The notes: generated by a model not told the origin, from the letters alone. A stretch of DNA of 64,000 nt from Chryseobacterium sp. ZHDP1 (GCF_018603435.1 NZ_CP075682.1:4402001-4466000); one strand, 5' to 3'. Shown: positions 42,706 through 51,960, counted from the first letter of the stretch. Made by a program: numbers and translations.

Positions 42706-45700
42706 ATGTTTTTAAATTGTCACTCATATCATAGTCTTCGTTATGGCACGTTATCCATAGACGACCTTATTTCTCAGGCTTTAGCACTGGGGATAAAGGA
42801 ACTTGTTCTGACAGATATTAATACGGTGACCGGAGTTTATGAATTTAAAAAGAAATGCGAAGAAAATAATATCCGCCCGATTGTTGGTGTTGAGGTGCGC
42901 AACGGTAGTGAATTATATTATATCGCCATTGCAAAAGAGTTTAGTGGGCTTGCCGAAGTAAACAAAATGCTGACTTCTTATAATTGCGATAAGATTGATT
43001 TACCATTGCAACCGGAATTAGCCTACAACTTTATCCTATATCCACTGAGCAATATGCCGGACAACCTCCAAGAAAATGAATATGTAGGAATCTACGAGGA
43101 TGAACTCAATCTGTTGATAAGACCGGAATATAAAAAGCTGTTATCTAAAATGGTTATTCTTTGTCCCATTACTTTCAGCACAAAAAAAGAATATAACCTA
43201 CATCGGATTTTACGCGCCATTGATAACAATACCTTGCTTTCCAAGCTTGCAGAAAGAGAAGTGTGCAGGAAATCAGAATATTTTCGTTCTGTGGATTCAA
43301 TACGTAGAATTTATCGTCACTATCCCGAAATTATTGAGAATACGCAAAAATTACTTTCAAAATGCAGCTTTGAATTTGCGTTTTCCACACCCAGAAATAG
43401 AAAACATTATACAGGTACAAAGGCCGATGACCTTAAACTTCTGACCCGTTTAGCTTATGCAGGATTGGAAAGACGGTACGGTAGAAATCACGAGGTAGCA
43501 ACTCAGCGAATCGAAAAGGAACTAAAGGTAATTGATGAACTAAACTTTAGTGGGTACTTTCTTATCACTTGGGATATCATCCGATATAGCAACAGTATGG
43601 GCTTTATGCATGTTGGGCGTGGGAGTGGAGCGAACTCTATTGTTGCGTACTGCTTGGGAATTACCGATATATGCCCCATAGAGCTGGATCTGTATTTTGA
43701 ACGATTTCTGAATCTTAATCGGAAAAGTCCGCCTGACTTTGACATTGACTGGAGCTGGCAGGAGCGTGATATCATCCTTGATTATATTTTTAACCGTTAT
43801 GGTAAGGAGTATGTTGCTTTTTGCGGAACCAATGTCGAATTCAAATACCGTTCGATCATTCGGGAAGTTGGTAAAGCATTTGGACTTCCAAAAGAAGAGC
43901 TGGATGAGCTTAGTAAAAATCCTGAAAGAGTTTTTCGGGATGATATTGTGAAGCAGGTGCAGAAGTATGGTAAACTGCTGGAGAAATTCCCGAACCAGAG
44001 GTCAATGCATTCCTGTGGAATTATTATTTCCGAGGAACCACTCACAAACTTTACGGCCCTTGAAATGCCTCCCAAAGGGTTTCCTATCGTGCAGTGGGAT
44101 ATGCACGTCGCCGAGGAGATCGGATTTGAAAAGTTTGATATCTTATCTCAAAGAGGGCTAGGTACCATTAACGATACAGTCAGGCTTTTAGAAGAGAAGA
44201 GGGGAATTAAGGTAAATATTAAGGATACCACTATTTCCAAAGATGAAGTAAAATGTAATGAATATTTGAGCCAGGGGCGGACAATAGGTTGCTTCTATAT
44301 TGAATCTCCTGCGATGCGTGGATTATTGCGCAGATTGAAATGTAATAACTATAAAGTTTTGGTAGCTGCCTCTTCCATTATTCGTCCTGGTGTTGCCCAA
44401 TCGGGAATGATGCACGAGTATATTTTTAGACATAACAATCCTGACAAGTTTGAGTATTTCCATCCTGTATTTGAGAAGCAGCTAGGAGATACTTACGGCA
44501 TCATGGTATACCAGGAAGACGTGATCAAGATTGCGCTTCATTATGGCGGGGTGTCTGCTGCCGATGGCGATATCCTGAGAAGAGCTATGAGCGGAAAAGG
44601 TAGGTCTTTAAGTGCACTTCAAAAAGTTAAGGACGATTTTTTTGCATCTTGCAGAAAACAAGGGCATCCAGAGGAGCTGAGCAGGGAAATTTATAGACAG
44701 ATAGAATCGTTTGCGGGGTATTCGTTTTGTAAAGCCCACTCAGCGTCCTATGCGGTAGAGAGTTATCAATCGCTGTACCTGAAAGTTTATTATCCATTGG
44801 AGTTTATGGTTTCGGCAATAAATAATATGGGCGGTTTCTATAGGACAGAGGTCTATGTACACGAGGCAAGGATGTCAGGGGGTGTTATATTGAATCCATG
44901 TGTCAATAAAAGCGAGTACGAAACAACGATTTATGGAGAGGAAATATATCTGGGACTGATGCTGCTTGAAAAAGTTGAATCGAAACTTGCTCAGCTGATA
45001 CCAAAGGAAAGAAAGGCAAATGGGGAGTATAGGTCAATGGAAGATTTTATCAAGAGAGTTCCAATTGGTATTGAGACTTTGCAGACGTTGATCTTTATTG
45101 GAGCATTCCGTTTTTCAGGTGTTCCAAAGAATGAACTATTGCTCAAAGCGCGCATTCTACTGGGGGATTTTAAACCAGAGAAAAGATTTCAGACTCTTTT
45201 TGAAGAACCGATCAAGGAATACAAATTTCCGGAGTTAAAAAGAAATGTGTTTGAGGATGCTTTCGATGAAATCGAGATTTTAAGTTTTCCGGTATCCTGT
45301 ACACCTTTCGATCTACTTCAGACGAAGTACAGGGGAACTGTTATGGCCAAAGATCTTACAGAACATCACAAAAAGCAGGTGAAGATGCTTGCCTACTTGA
45401 TTTCAAGGAAACATGTTCCTACAAAAAAGGGAACAATGTACTTTGGTACCTGGATAGATGTTCAGGGAAACTATTTTGATACAGCTCATTTTGCTGACTG
45501 CCTTGAAAAATATCCATTTCAGGGTGGGGGATGCTATCTTCTATTGGGGATTGTTGAAGTTGATTTCCATTTTCCGACAATTACGATCACCAAAATGGCC
45601 AAGATGCCATTTATACCTGACCCCCGGTATTCCCATGATGAAGAGAAGAAATATGAAGCGCAACAGCGGATTCGGGAAGATGTAAGTATGACTTTCAGGG

Positions 45701-45750
45701 CCCCTTATCCGCAGGAGCATGAAATAGGACTTCCCCGAAAACGTTTTTAG
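42706..45750 (+). CDS. DNA polymerase III alpha subunit, short DnaE2-like
   Basis: At 1014 residues this is shorter than replicative DnaE (about 1160). The N-terminal PHP domain is present (CHSYHSLRYGTLSIDDLISQ), but the expected first metal-binding His appears replaced. Catalytic blocks are HVGRGSGANSIVAYCLGITD, PPDFDIDWSW with two Asp, and FCKAHSASYAVESYQSLYLK. The C-terminal OB/tau-binding region looks abbreviated. It is coupled to the Y-family polymerase gene, matching error-prone DnaE2-type cassettes rather than the main replicase. Confidence 0.88.
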   Translation: MFLNCHSYHSLRYGTLSIDDLISQALALGIKELVLTDINTVTGVYEFKKKCEENNIRPIVGVEVRNGSELYYIAIAKEFSGLAEVNKMLTSYNCDKIDLPLQPELAYNFILYPLSNMPDNLQENEYVGIYEDELNLLIRPEYKKLLSKMVILCPITFSTKKEYNLHRILRAIDNNTLLSKLAEREVCRKSEYFRSVDSIRRIYRHYPEIIENTQKLLSKCSFEFAFSTPRNRKHYTGTKADDLKLLTRLAYAGLERRYGRNHEVATQRIEKELKVIDELNFSGYFLITWDIIRYSNSMGFMHVGRGSGANSIVAYCLGITDICPIELDLYFERFLNLNRKSPPDFDIDWSWQERDIILDYIFNRYGKEYVAFCGTNVEFKYRSIIREVGKAFGLPKEELDELSKNPERVFRDDIVKQVQKYGKLLEKFPNQRSMHSCGIIISEEPLTNFTALEMPPKGFPIVQWDMHVAEEIGFEKFDILSQRGLGTINDTVRLLEEKRGIKVNIKDTTISKDEVKCNEYLSQGRTIGCFYIESPAMRGLLRRLKCNNYKVLVAASSIIRPGVAQSGMMHEYIFRHNNPDKFEYFHPVFEKQLGDTYGIMVYQEDVIKIALHYGGVSAADGDILRRAMSGKGRSLSALQKVKDDFFASCRKQGHPEELSREIYRQIESFAGYSFCKAHSASYAVESYQSLYLKVYYPLEFMVSAINNMGGFYRTEVYVHEARMSGGVILNPCVNKSEYETTIYGEEIYLGLMLLEKVESKLAQLIPKERKANGEYRSMEDFIKRVPIGIETLQTLIFIGAFRFSGVPKNELLLKARILLGDFKPEKRFQTLFEEPIKEYKFPELKRNVFEDAFDEIEILSFPVSCTPFDLLQTKYRGTVMAKDLTEHHKKQVKMLAYLISRKHVPTKKGTMYFGTWIDVQGNYFDTAHFADCLEKYPFQGGGCYLLLGIVEVDFHFPTITITKMAKMPFIPDPRYSHDEEKKYEAQQRIREDVSMTFRAPYPQEHEIGLPRKRF

Positions 45751-45815
45751 ATTCTTTTGAAGAAATTTTAAACAAATTGTTCCGGGGATCGGTTATTTAG
45801 AAAAACAGATAGGAA

Positions 45816-46268
45816 ATGGAAAATCACAAAATTGTAGAAGTCTTAAATGATTTAATAGAGATCAACAACGATAGAGCTGAAGGCTTTGAAAAAGCTATCA
45901 GGGATATTAATGCCGAAAACATAGATCTTAAAGCTGCCTTTGAAAAATTCGCCTCACAAAGCCGAAGCAATATTACAGAGCTTGCCGGACTTGTGGGAAG
46001 CAAGGGTGAAGTTCCAGAAGACGGGAATACGGTCCTTGGAACATTACATCGCGCTTGGATCGATATAAAGGCAACTTTTGGCGGTAGTGACCGTCACAGT
46101 ATTCTGGAAGAATGTGAACGTGGGGAAGATGCGATTAAAAAGGCATACAAAGACGCACTGCAGGAAAATGAGCTCGGAGAAGATGTCCGTGAAGTTTTAT
46201 TAAAACAACAGGATGGTATCCAAGCGAGCCATGATGCGGTCAAAGCTCTCAGAGATTTGAGCAAATAA
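45816..46268 (+). CDS. PA2169-family four-helix-bundle protein
   Basis: These 150 residues form a predicted ferritin-like four-helix bundle of the PA2169/DUF2383 family: KIVEVLNDLIEINNDRAEGF, LHRAWIDIKATFGGSDRH, ILEECERGEDAIKKAYKDAL and LKQQDGIQASHDAVKALRDL. Relatives are stress- or stationary-phase-associated with unknown biochemical role. It is preceded by 65 bp after dnaE and followed by its own terminator. Confidence 0.9.
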   Translation: MENHKIVEVLNDLIEINNDRAEGFEKAIRDINAENIDLKAAFEKFASQSRSNITELAGLVGSKGEVPEDGNTVLGTLHRAWIDIKATFGGSDRHSILEECERGEDAIKKAYKDALQENELGEDVREVLLKQQDGIQASHDAVKALRDLSK

Positions 46269-46300
46269 AAATAAGGATTAGATTGTATAGAAAATGGTTG

Positions 46301-46332
46301 AAAAGCTGTGTTGATTTATTAACACAGCTTTT
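46301..46332 (+). terminator. Terminator after PA2169-family gene
   Basis: A perfect 12-bp stem (AAAAGCTGTGTT, 46301-46312 with 46321-46332) has an 8-nt loop and is followed by a T-run. Confidence 0.92.
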
Positions 46333-46503
46333 TTTTTTTAGGAGATTATACAGAAAATAATTGTATGTATTAGAGATTCAGGCCCAAATGATGATGTAAG
46401 CGGATTAAAAGGACTTTTTAGGGATATATAAGTACTATCTGCATTATATTTCTTACTTTTATTATTTAGAATAATTCTTAATAACTTAATTTAAGGAAGT
46501 GAT

Positions 46504-47193
46504 ATGCCCAAAGTAACCCCAGAACTTTTTGAAGTTCTACACGATAGCAGAGCTGAAAATACATTGGCTAGGCTGTATAAAGAAGCTCTCAAGCAGGGCT
46601 GGTCTATGGTTTTTCATTTCATGCCCAAAGCATTTAAGTTCTTTGGCAGGGGTATAGACTGGAAAACGGAAAATGAAAGCTTTTATGAGGATAAATATAT
46701 ACCGATATTACCGTATCAAGGTACCTTTATCTATATGCAGGCGAGGGCACTAAATGCGCAAAATATCCTGGAATTTGGAACATCTTTTGGAATTTCTACG
46801 ATTTATCTTGCAAAAGCCGCGAAGGACAACGGAGGTAGAGTTATTTCAACGGAGTACTTACCCCATAAGGTTAAAATTGCCCGGCAAAACCTCATTGAAG
46901 CAGGTGTCCATGAGCATGTAGAGATTTTGGAAGGGGATGCGATGCAGACTTTAAAGGATCTGGATGTGGAATGGGATTTTGTTCTTCTTGATGGATGGCC
47001 GGACATGGTATATGCGGTATTCAAGCTGATCGAGCCGAAATTGAAAAAGGGCGCCGTGATCCTTGTGGATGATGTTCAGGGATTTCAACCTTCCATGAAA
47101 GACTATTTTGAGTATGTACGCAATCCTGCAAATGGATATCTTTCTACAACCGTATATCCAAAAAAAGCGATGGAATTTACGATTAAGCTTTAA
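46504..47193 (+). CDS. SAM-dependent O-methyltransferase
   Basis: This 229-residue class I methyltransferase is related to the O-methyltransferase/Methyltransf_24 group. The SAM-binding motif I is ILEFGTSFGISTIYLAKAA (about residue 80), followed by an acidic end of beta 2 (VISTEYLPHKVKIARQNL). WDFVLLDGWPDMVYAVFKLI and GAVILVDDVQGFQPS supply the metal/substrate-side Asp residues. It is monocistronic, with its own terminator. The acceptor is unknown; catechol-like substrates are common in the family. Confidence 0.88.
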   Translation: MPKVTPELFEVLHDSRAENTLARLYKEALKQGWSMVFHFMPKAFKFFGRGIDWKTENESFYEDKYIPILPYQGTFIYMQARALNAQNILEFGTSFGISTIYLAKAAKDNGGRVISTEYLPHKVKIARQNLIEAGVHEHVEILEGDAMQTLKDLDVEWDFVLLDGWPDMVYAVFKLIEPKLKKGAVILVDDVQGFQPSMKDYFEYVRNPANGYLSTTVYPKKAMEFTIKL

Positions 47194-47241
47194 ATTTCGT
47201 ATATTGGTTAAGAGTTAACTAACCATCTTAATAGTATATTG

Positions 47242-47269
47242 TAGACTAGTCGTGAGATTAGTCTATTTT
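47242..47269 (+). terminator. Terminator after methyltransferase gene
   Basis: A 9-bp stem with one G-U pair (47242-47250 with 47257-47265) has a 6-nt loop and is followed by T7. Confidence 0.8.
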
Positions 47270-47638
47270 TTTCACTTTGTCTGTCAGTCCGAGACATAAT
47301 GAGACTGGATGCAAGGCACTCTATCTTTCAGGAAATGGTTTGTGGAAAAGGAAGATGTTAGCATGACCTTTCGGGTATCTTAAACGTAGGAGATTGAGGT
47401 TGGTCTTCCCGGAAAATGGATGTTAAGGTATTGATAAAGAAAAATGATTTTAATGCCATTACGGAAACCCGTAGGCTGATCTAAAATTAATGCTTAAATT
47501 TGCACCTGAAAATTGAGAACCTTCGCTCAGGTCGTTCAATGGTCAATAATTATTTGTCAACATACAAAATATAGTATATTTCAAATACACGTATGAGGCC
47601 ACTTATGGTTTTAATACGTTTCATGGTTATTAGTTTTT

Positions 47639-47667
47639 AAACGCATCTTTTAAAGGTGCGTTTTTTT
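47639..47667 (+). terminator. Orphan terminator hairpin
   Basis: AAACGCATCT (47639-47648) pairs with 47654-47663 (one G-U) over a 5-nt loop, and T7 follows. No gene is seen just upstream, so it may terminate a small RNA or a lost gene. Confidence 0.7.
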
Positions 47668-47684
47668 ATGGAGCTAATCACATA

Positions 47685-47711
47685 AAAAACTCCCATTTCT
47701 TGGGAGTTTTT
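47685..47711. terminator. Bidirectional terminator
   Basis: AAAAACTCCCA (47685-47695) pairs perfectly with 47701-47711 over a 5-nt loop. It is A/T-flanked and so works in both directions; it ends the minus-strand operon starting at 49930. Confidence 0.85.
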
Positions 47712-47754
47712 AAGATTATGATCTAGCTAATATTTGAAGATGCCCGATGACACA

Positions 47755-48144
47755 TTACTTTCGCGTTGTCTGTTTTTTTTCAATATTCTTTTCAATGACA
47801 CTGGGGTCCATATAATCTAAATGGATACTATGCCTAAGATAATAGCTCCATCGCCAAAAACACAATGGATTAATCTTGTACAATCTGTAAAGCCTCTGGT
47901 TTTCTTTGGCTGGAGATGTCTCTTTAATCCAATATTCAAAACCAAAAGTTGAGAATCCGGGGCTTTTAAAACCAAAATCTGTGGTTATCCTGTATGAGCC
48001 ATCAAGATTGGAGTATCTGAAATACCCCTCATCTAACCAGCGATGAATATCCTTTCCAATAAAAGGCACATTGGGAAGTAGGATCATAATGCCTAGCACT
48101 ATAATAATTGTTTTCCTCATCATTCTAATTGTTTTCCTCTTCAT
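47755..48144 (-). CDS. Small membrane-anchored protein, paralog 1
   Basis: This 129-residue protein has an N-terminal hydrophobic helix (IIIVLGIMILLPNVPFIG) and a soluble part with YFRYSNLDGSYRIT, FGFEYWIKETSPA and RLYKINPLCFWRWSYYL. The last block is shared with the next gene (48249-48629), so the two are tandem paralogs. No named family was recognised. Met-9 (48120) is an alternative start: a 21-bp tandem duplication repeats the start region in frame. Both paralogs follow a papain-like lipoprotein gene and may be its immunity proteins. Confidence 0.65.
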   Translation of the reverse strand: MKRKTIRMMRKTIIIVLGIMILLPNVPFIGKDIHRWLDEGYFRYSNLDGSYRITTDFGFKSPGFSTFGFEYWIKETSPAKENQRLYRLYKINPLCFWRWSYYLRHSIHLDYMDPSVIEKNIEKKQTTRK

Positions 48145-48248
48145 AGCTTTTAGTTCAGTTGCGGGCGATTTGCATTATCTGAGTTTTAGAAGTCCATTGA
48201 GCTCATTTATTGCATGATATTACTTTTACTGGTTTTTATTAGAAAAAG

Positions 48249-48629
48249 TCAGAAGTCCTGCCATTTATTCGATGGTTTAAAGGGAACTCTGTTCGGCTTT
48301 ATTTTTTCCCAGTCGCGGTATTCAAAATTTTTGCTTACGGTTAAATAATAACGCCAACGCCAAAAACAAAACGGGTTAATTCTATACAACCTAAAAATTT
48401 CCATATTGGCCATTTGCGGTCTCGTAGCCTCGATGAATCCAAATGTTACCCACTTGCTCATCCAAGGGTGAAAAACCTCCATGTACTCTATACCGGTAAA
48501 AGAAGCGTTTGCATTAGCATACCGAAAATGGTCACCGTCAATGGCCTTCAGTATCTCCGTACCTATAACCGGTGTATTGGGTATCACCAGAACAGATAGT
48601 ACAATTCCTATAGTAAATTTTCTTTTCAT
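48249..48629 (-). CDS. Small membrane-anchored protein, paralog 2
   Basis: The start at 48629 (MKRKFTIGIVLSVLVIPNTP) gives 126 residues. A hydrophobic N-terminal helix is followed by HFRYANANASFTGIEY, WVTFGFIEATRPQ and RLYRINPFCFWRWRYYL, parallel to paralog 1. Its start lies 6 bp after the stop of the lipoprotein gene, indicating tight co-expression. No family is known to me. An immunity role is inferred from this arrangement only. Confidence 0.65.
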   Translation of the reverse strand: MKRKFTIGIVLSVLVIPNTPVIGTEILKAIDGDHFRYANANASFTGIEYMEVFHPWMSKWVTFGFIEATRPQMANMEIFRLYRINPFCFWRWRYYLTVSKNFEYRDWEKIKPNRVPFKPSNKWQDF

Positions 48630-48634
48630 ATCCT

Positions 48635-49930
48635 TTATTGACAATTCGTGCTAGTTGGAGGATCAATCCGACCTAATGTGACATTTGGATTGCCCGCCTG
48701 TTTTAAATTTGCTAAATATGTGTATACGCCATCTGGTGTTAAAAATCCATTATTGTTTAACTGTCCATTACTTGGTAGGAGTAAATTAAAAACATCGGTA
48801 GCATAATGTGTACAGTTGTTATCATTGAGGTCATAGGGGACTTTTGATAGGGCAATAGACTGGCTTATGATTGCGTCGAATTGCGCCTTGGTGACAGACA
48901 AACTATATCTTGCATCACTTTTTCGCTTATAATCACTCGATTCTTCCCCCATTGCACTGGTAACTGGCAGCATGGTAGCCGCCGATGGACCAGATTGCGG
49001 GTAGAATCCATAAGAAAGCCTTTGAAGCTGAGTACCGTTTGATTTTTCAATTGTTAGAAAAGCGTGACCAGGTTTATCAGAATTAAGGTCTATTCTATGT
49101 GCATTTAAAGTCACCTTGTATTTTGTATTAGCATCATTTACCACATTGTTGAAACATTTCAATCGCTCCTGAATGTCAATAGTGGTTATAGGTGCAGCTA
49201 CCACGAAAGATGTACTTGAAGTGCCTCCACTACCACCTCCATGATTACCACCGCCGCCTCCGCCGCCACCTCCGGTTGCTGTACCGCTGCACGTTGTATA
49301 TAGATAAGTCCAATATTCGGTACCATCATCGTAGTACTGTACCAGATACCACTCGCTGCATACAACAGGTATATTTTTACTGGTGTCAGGTTTGCTGTTT
49401 TCTTTGTTTACGTTGGTATCGGCATCCTTAGTCTTCAATTGAAGGTTTACCATTTTCAGCCCACTTGAGTCAAGTGATTGGCTGTACAACAAGGTATCAT
49501 TAAGATCATATACCATATAATATACTTTCCCAAGCTCGTCACCTCGATACACTTGTTTTTTAACGAAATTAGAAATAGCCTGTTCGGAAAATTCCGCCAC
49601 GGTTCTTGTATCTGCGAAAAGGCTCACCTTATTGGCGCTGGCTACTTTATTTCCTTCAATGGTAAAAATCAGGTTTTGCTGCATGGAATATCCCCAACCT
49701 AGGATTGTGCCGTCCTGCACGGGAACCACGAGCATGGTACTTTTATTTCCGTTTATGAGCTGTGCTTTTTTCCAATCTAAGGGAAAAGGTTTCCCGTTAT
49801 CCTCGTACCATTTTTTTGCTATCGAGGTTTGATCGTTCTGAGGATAATTTTCCATATCCCTTTCGCATGACTGTAGCAGCATAATTGCAAATACTGCATA
49901 AATTAGTTTTCTGAAAATTTTTGTTAACAT
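48635..49930 (-). CDS. Lipoprotein with Gly-rich linker and papain-like domain
   Basis: This 431-residue lipoprotein has lipobox LLQSCERD (Cys near residue 22). It has an N-terminal domain of about 180 residues and a segment with paired Cys (VVCSEWYLVQYYDDG, YTTCSGT). A Gly/His linker with nine consecutive Gly then leads to the C-terminal domain. That domain has PGHAFLTIEKSNG, SYGFYPQSG and YDLNDNNCTHYATDVFNLLL. The His and the NC pair suggest a permuted NlpC/P60- or papain-like hydrolase. Modular linker, surface anchor and adjacent small paralogs suggest an effector, but this is inference. Confidence 0.68.
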   Translation of the reverse strand: MLTKIFRKLIYAVFAIMLLQSCERDMENYPQNDQTSIAKKWYEDNGKPFPLDWKKAQLINGNKSTMLVVPVQDGTILGWGYSMQQNLIFTIEGNKVASANKVSLFADTRTVAEFSEQAISNFVKKQVYRGDELGKVYYMVYDLNDTLLYSQSLDSSGLKMVNLQLKTKDADTNVNKENSKPDTSKNIPVVCSEWYLVQYYDDGTEYWTYLYTTCSGTATGGGGGGGGGNHGGGSGGTSSTSFVVAAPITTIDIQERLKCFNNVVNDANTKYKVTLNAHRIDLNSDKPGHAFLTIEKSNGTQLQRLSYGFYPQSGPSAATMLPVTSAMGEESSDYKRKSDARYSLSVTKAQFDAIISQSIALSKVPYDLNDNNCTHYATDVFNLLLPSNGQLNNNGFLTPDGVYTYLANLKQAGNPNVTLGRIDPPTSTNCQ

Positions 49931-50138
49931 GTTATGTGGTTTAAAGGTTAGTGTCGCTGTATTTCTTTGTCCAATGAATTATTGAAACTAAATTAAGGGT
50001 ATAAAAACTTAAAACTTTTGACAAAAGGCAAAAAATCAATAAGGAAGACTGGGGATGATCTTTAAAAGTAAGAGCAGCTACTAAGTCATAGACTACAAAA
50101 TTTGAGAAGGAAATATTTTCATGTTTTGAGATTTGATA

Positions 50139-50168
50139 AAAAAATAGTCCCAAGTGGGACTATTTTTT
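50139..50168 (-). terminator. Terminator of the small gene at 50167-50418
   Basis: A perfect 13-bp stem (50139-50151 with 50156-50168) carries a 4-nt AAGT loop, with A/T-rich ends in both directions. It overlaps the last codon of the minus-strand gene. Confidence 0.88.
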
Positions 50169-50418
50169 AGGCAAGACTATTTATTGCGTTCCTAATAATC
50201 GGAATACGATCTGGCTGAGCATTTTCCACAGAAATACTTGCCTTTGATTTTTCGTAATCAATTGTTACTACGACCGTCTCATTATGGAATACATGCTTAA
50301 TGGTGTCAAGTTTTTTGGTCATTTCTTCTTTCAATCGTTCTTGTGCTTCATCAAGCATTTTTTTAACAATTTCCTCCTCAGCCCTAATTTCATTTACTGT
50401 CTCGAATCTAATATTCAT
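50167..50418 (-). CDS. Small coiled-coil-like hypothetical protein
   Basis: This 83-residue soluble protein has a charged helix (EEEIVKKMLDEAQERLKEEM) followed by a strand-rich end (TVVVTIDYEKSKASISVE). No signal or membrane segment is present and no family is recognised. It lies 42 bp downstream of the barrel-like protein gene on the same strand and has its own terminator. It could be a small cytoplasmic partner or regulator. Confidence 0.6.
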   Translation of the reverse strand: MNIRFETVNEIRAEEEIVKKMLDEAQERLKEEMTKKLDTIKHVFHNETVVVTIDYEKSKASISVENAQPDRIPIIRNAINSLA

Positions 50419-50460
50419 AATTTAAAATGTTGGTTAATATGTTTAGAATGTTCTTTCTAT

Positions 50461-51177
50461 TTAAAACCCAAACAACTCAGTATCTATTCCCAGACCAAAT
50501 CCGAACCAGTATCTGCCGTTGTTGATCCATTTTTTGCCAGCTTTGTCGGTTCCAAAATCAAAACCAACAGGGATGAGCGCAAAGGTTATTTTATTATAGG
50601 TATAAGTTGCTGCTAGGGAAGTTGAAAACATAAAGGCCGTATAGGACTTTTCAGAGTCATTAAAATAATTCTGCGTGTTTTTATCGCTCAATTCTTCAGC
50701 CATTGGTGCGAGTAGTATACCAAAAGAAATTTTATGGCTGCTGGATTTATCTACCCAATATCTATCAATACTCTTAACATAAAACGGAACAAAAAATCCG
50801 ACATTATCAACATCAGCTTTTGCTGTGACATAGCCATCTTTGTTTCTTGCCCTAACTTTAAAAGGGACGGTCATGATTGAAAACTGTCTCATAGCAGACC
50901 AACATTTAAAACTATTGCTATGGCTTACATATTCTCTTTTTTCATCATCCAGATCCGCGAAGTAATCTCTAAACATTTTATTTTTAATGTCATAGAAATG
51001 GACTTTAAGATAAACTTTACTGTCTTTTTGTGTAGAATCCTTAGAAAGTTCTGTTGAAATTACTTTAATTTTTCCCAGACCATGTTTCCATATTTCGGGA
51101 TCGTGAAAGGACTGCACTTGTGCATAGCATAAGCTAGTTACTCCAATAAGGAGCAAAAGGGTCAATATTTTTTTCAT
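50461..51177 (-). CDS. Exported protein with barrel-like C-terminus
   Basis: The start at 51177 gives 238 residues with a signal peptide ending SLCYAQ. The body contains VKVHF-type beta strands (DSKVYLKVHFYDIKNKMF), KISFGILLAPMAEEL and YNKITFALIPVGFDFGTD. It ends GLGIDTELFGF, with aromatic C-terminal residues typical of outer-membrane beta barrels. No named family was recognised. Confidence 0.6.
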   Translation of the reverse strand: MKKILTLLLLIGVTSLCYAQVQSFHDPEIWKHGLGKIKVISTELSKDSTQKDSKVYLKVHFYDIKNKMFRDYFADLDDEKREYVSHSNSFKCWSAMRQFSIMTVPFKVRARNKDGYVTAKADVDNVGFFVPFYVKSIDRYWVDKSSSHKISFGILLAPMAEELSDKNTQNYFNDSEKSYTAFMFSTSLAATYTYNKITFALIPVGFDFGTDKAGKKWINNGRYWFGFGLGIDTELFGF

Positions 51178-51378
51178 GGCTAAAGTTTTTGTTTGGAATA
51201 TCATAAAATATTAATACTGCTGATATCCCAATTGGTTAGGTTAAATTTAATGATTTTTCATTTCATGACATTTCAAATCCCGTAAAATTCTCCTTTTATA
51301 AATTCACCCATCCATCATATCTTTTTTTTACAACTATTATTTTCTAACTTTACTTAATCATTTACCAATTGCCCTGTT

Positions 51379-51960
51379 ATGACATCTCGAAATTTGATCG
51401 ACGAAAGGGCACTGCTTTCCCAGTTTCAAAGCGGTGATGAAATGGCCTTTGATCGTATTTTCACGATGTTTCACTCTTCATTGGTATTTTTCGCAGATAG
51501 ACTACTTCTGAATATCGGAAAGGAAATTTCCAAGGATCTAGTATTGGATATATTTCTGAAATTATATGACAGGAGGGAGGGATTTGAAACCCTTTCAAAT
51601 ATCAAGGCTTTCCTTTATATATCTGTGCGAAACAGCTGTATAAAAGCTATTGAAAAAGAGAAAGTAAATCAGAAGCGCTTTGATTTGTACACCAAGAATT
51701 TTGATGAGTTTGAAAAAAATGTATTGGATAACATTGTTCAGAACGAAGTATATGAAGAGCTTTACCAAGCGATTGATCTGTTGCCCGAACCATATCGGCT
51801 TATCATGGGCAGGCTTGTCACTGGCGATACGCCAAAAGAAATATCTGAGGAGCTCGGTATTCCTGTCAGTACGATCAATACCCAAAAATCAAGAGCACTT
51901 TCACTTCTAAAAAAATCCCTATCAGGTGCTGGAATCGCACTTTTAATGATTTATTCATAA
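51379..51960 (+). CDS. ECF RNA polymerase sigma factor
   Basis: This 193-residue protein has sigma region 2 (AFDRIFTMFHSSLVFFADRLL...KDLVLDIFLKLYDR) and region 4 with HTH (LPEPYRLIMGRLVTGDTPKE, LGIPVSTINTQKSRAL). It is the Bacteroidetes FecI-like type, heading an operon of FecR, SusC, SusD and a TlpA-like protein. The FecR gene begins 51 bp later. The system should respond to the substrate of this second SusCD pair. Confidence 0.93.
   Translation: MTSRNLIDERALLSQFQSGDEMAFDRIFTMFHSSLVFFADRLLLNIGKEISKDLVLDIFLKLYDRREGFETLSNIKAFLYISVRNSCIKAIEKEKVNQKRFDLYTKNFDEFEKNVLDNIVQNEVYEELYQAIDLLPEPYRLIMGRLVTGDTPKEISEELGIPVSTINTQKSRALSLLKKSLSGAGIALLMIYS

Larger units (their letters stand above)
47270..47754. 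other. Gene-free stretch with two terminator hairpins
   Basis: No credible reading frame was seen in this stretch of about 485 bp. It contains two hairpin terminators near its right end and otherwise unremarkable sequence, possibly gene debris. The plus-strand hairpin at 47639 has no plus-strand gene immediately before it. Confidence 0.55.

Noticed and set aside
49192..49431. Plus-strand frame opposite the Gly-rich linker
   Set aside because: It is a His/Arg-rich shadow of the lipoprotein gene on the minus strand with no start context.
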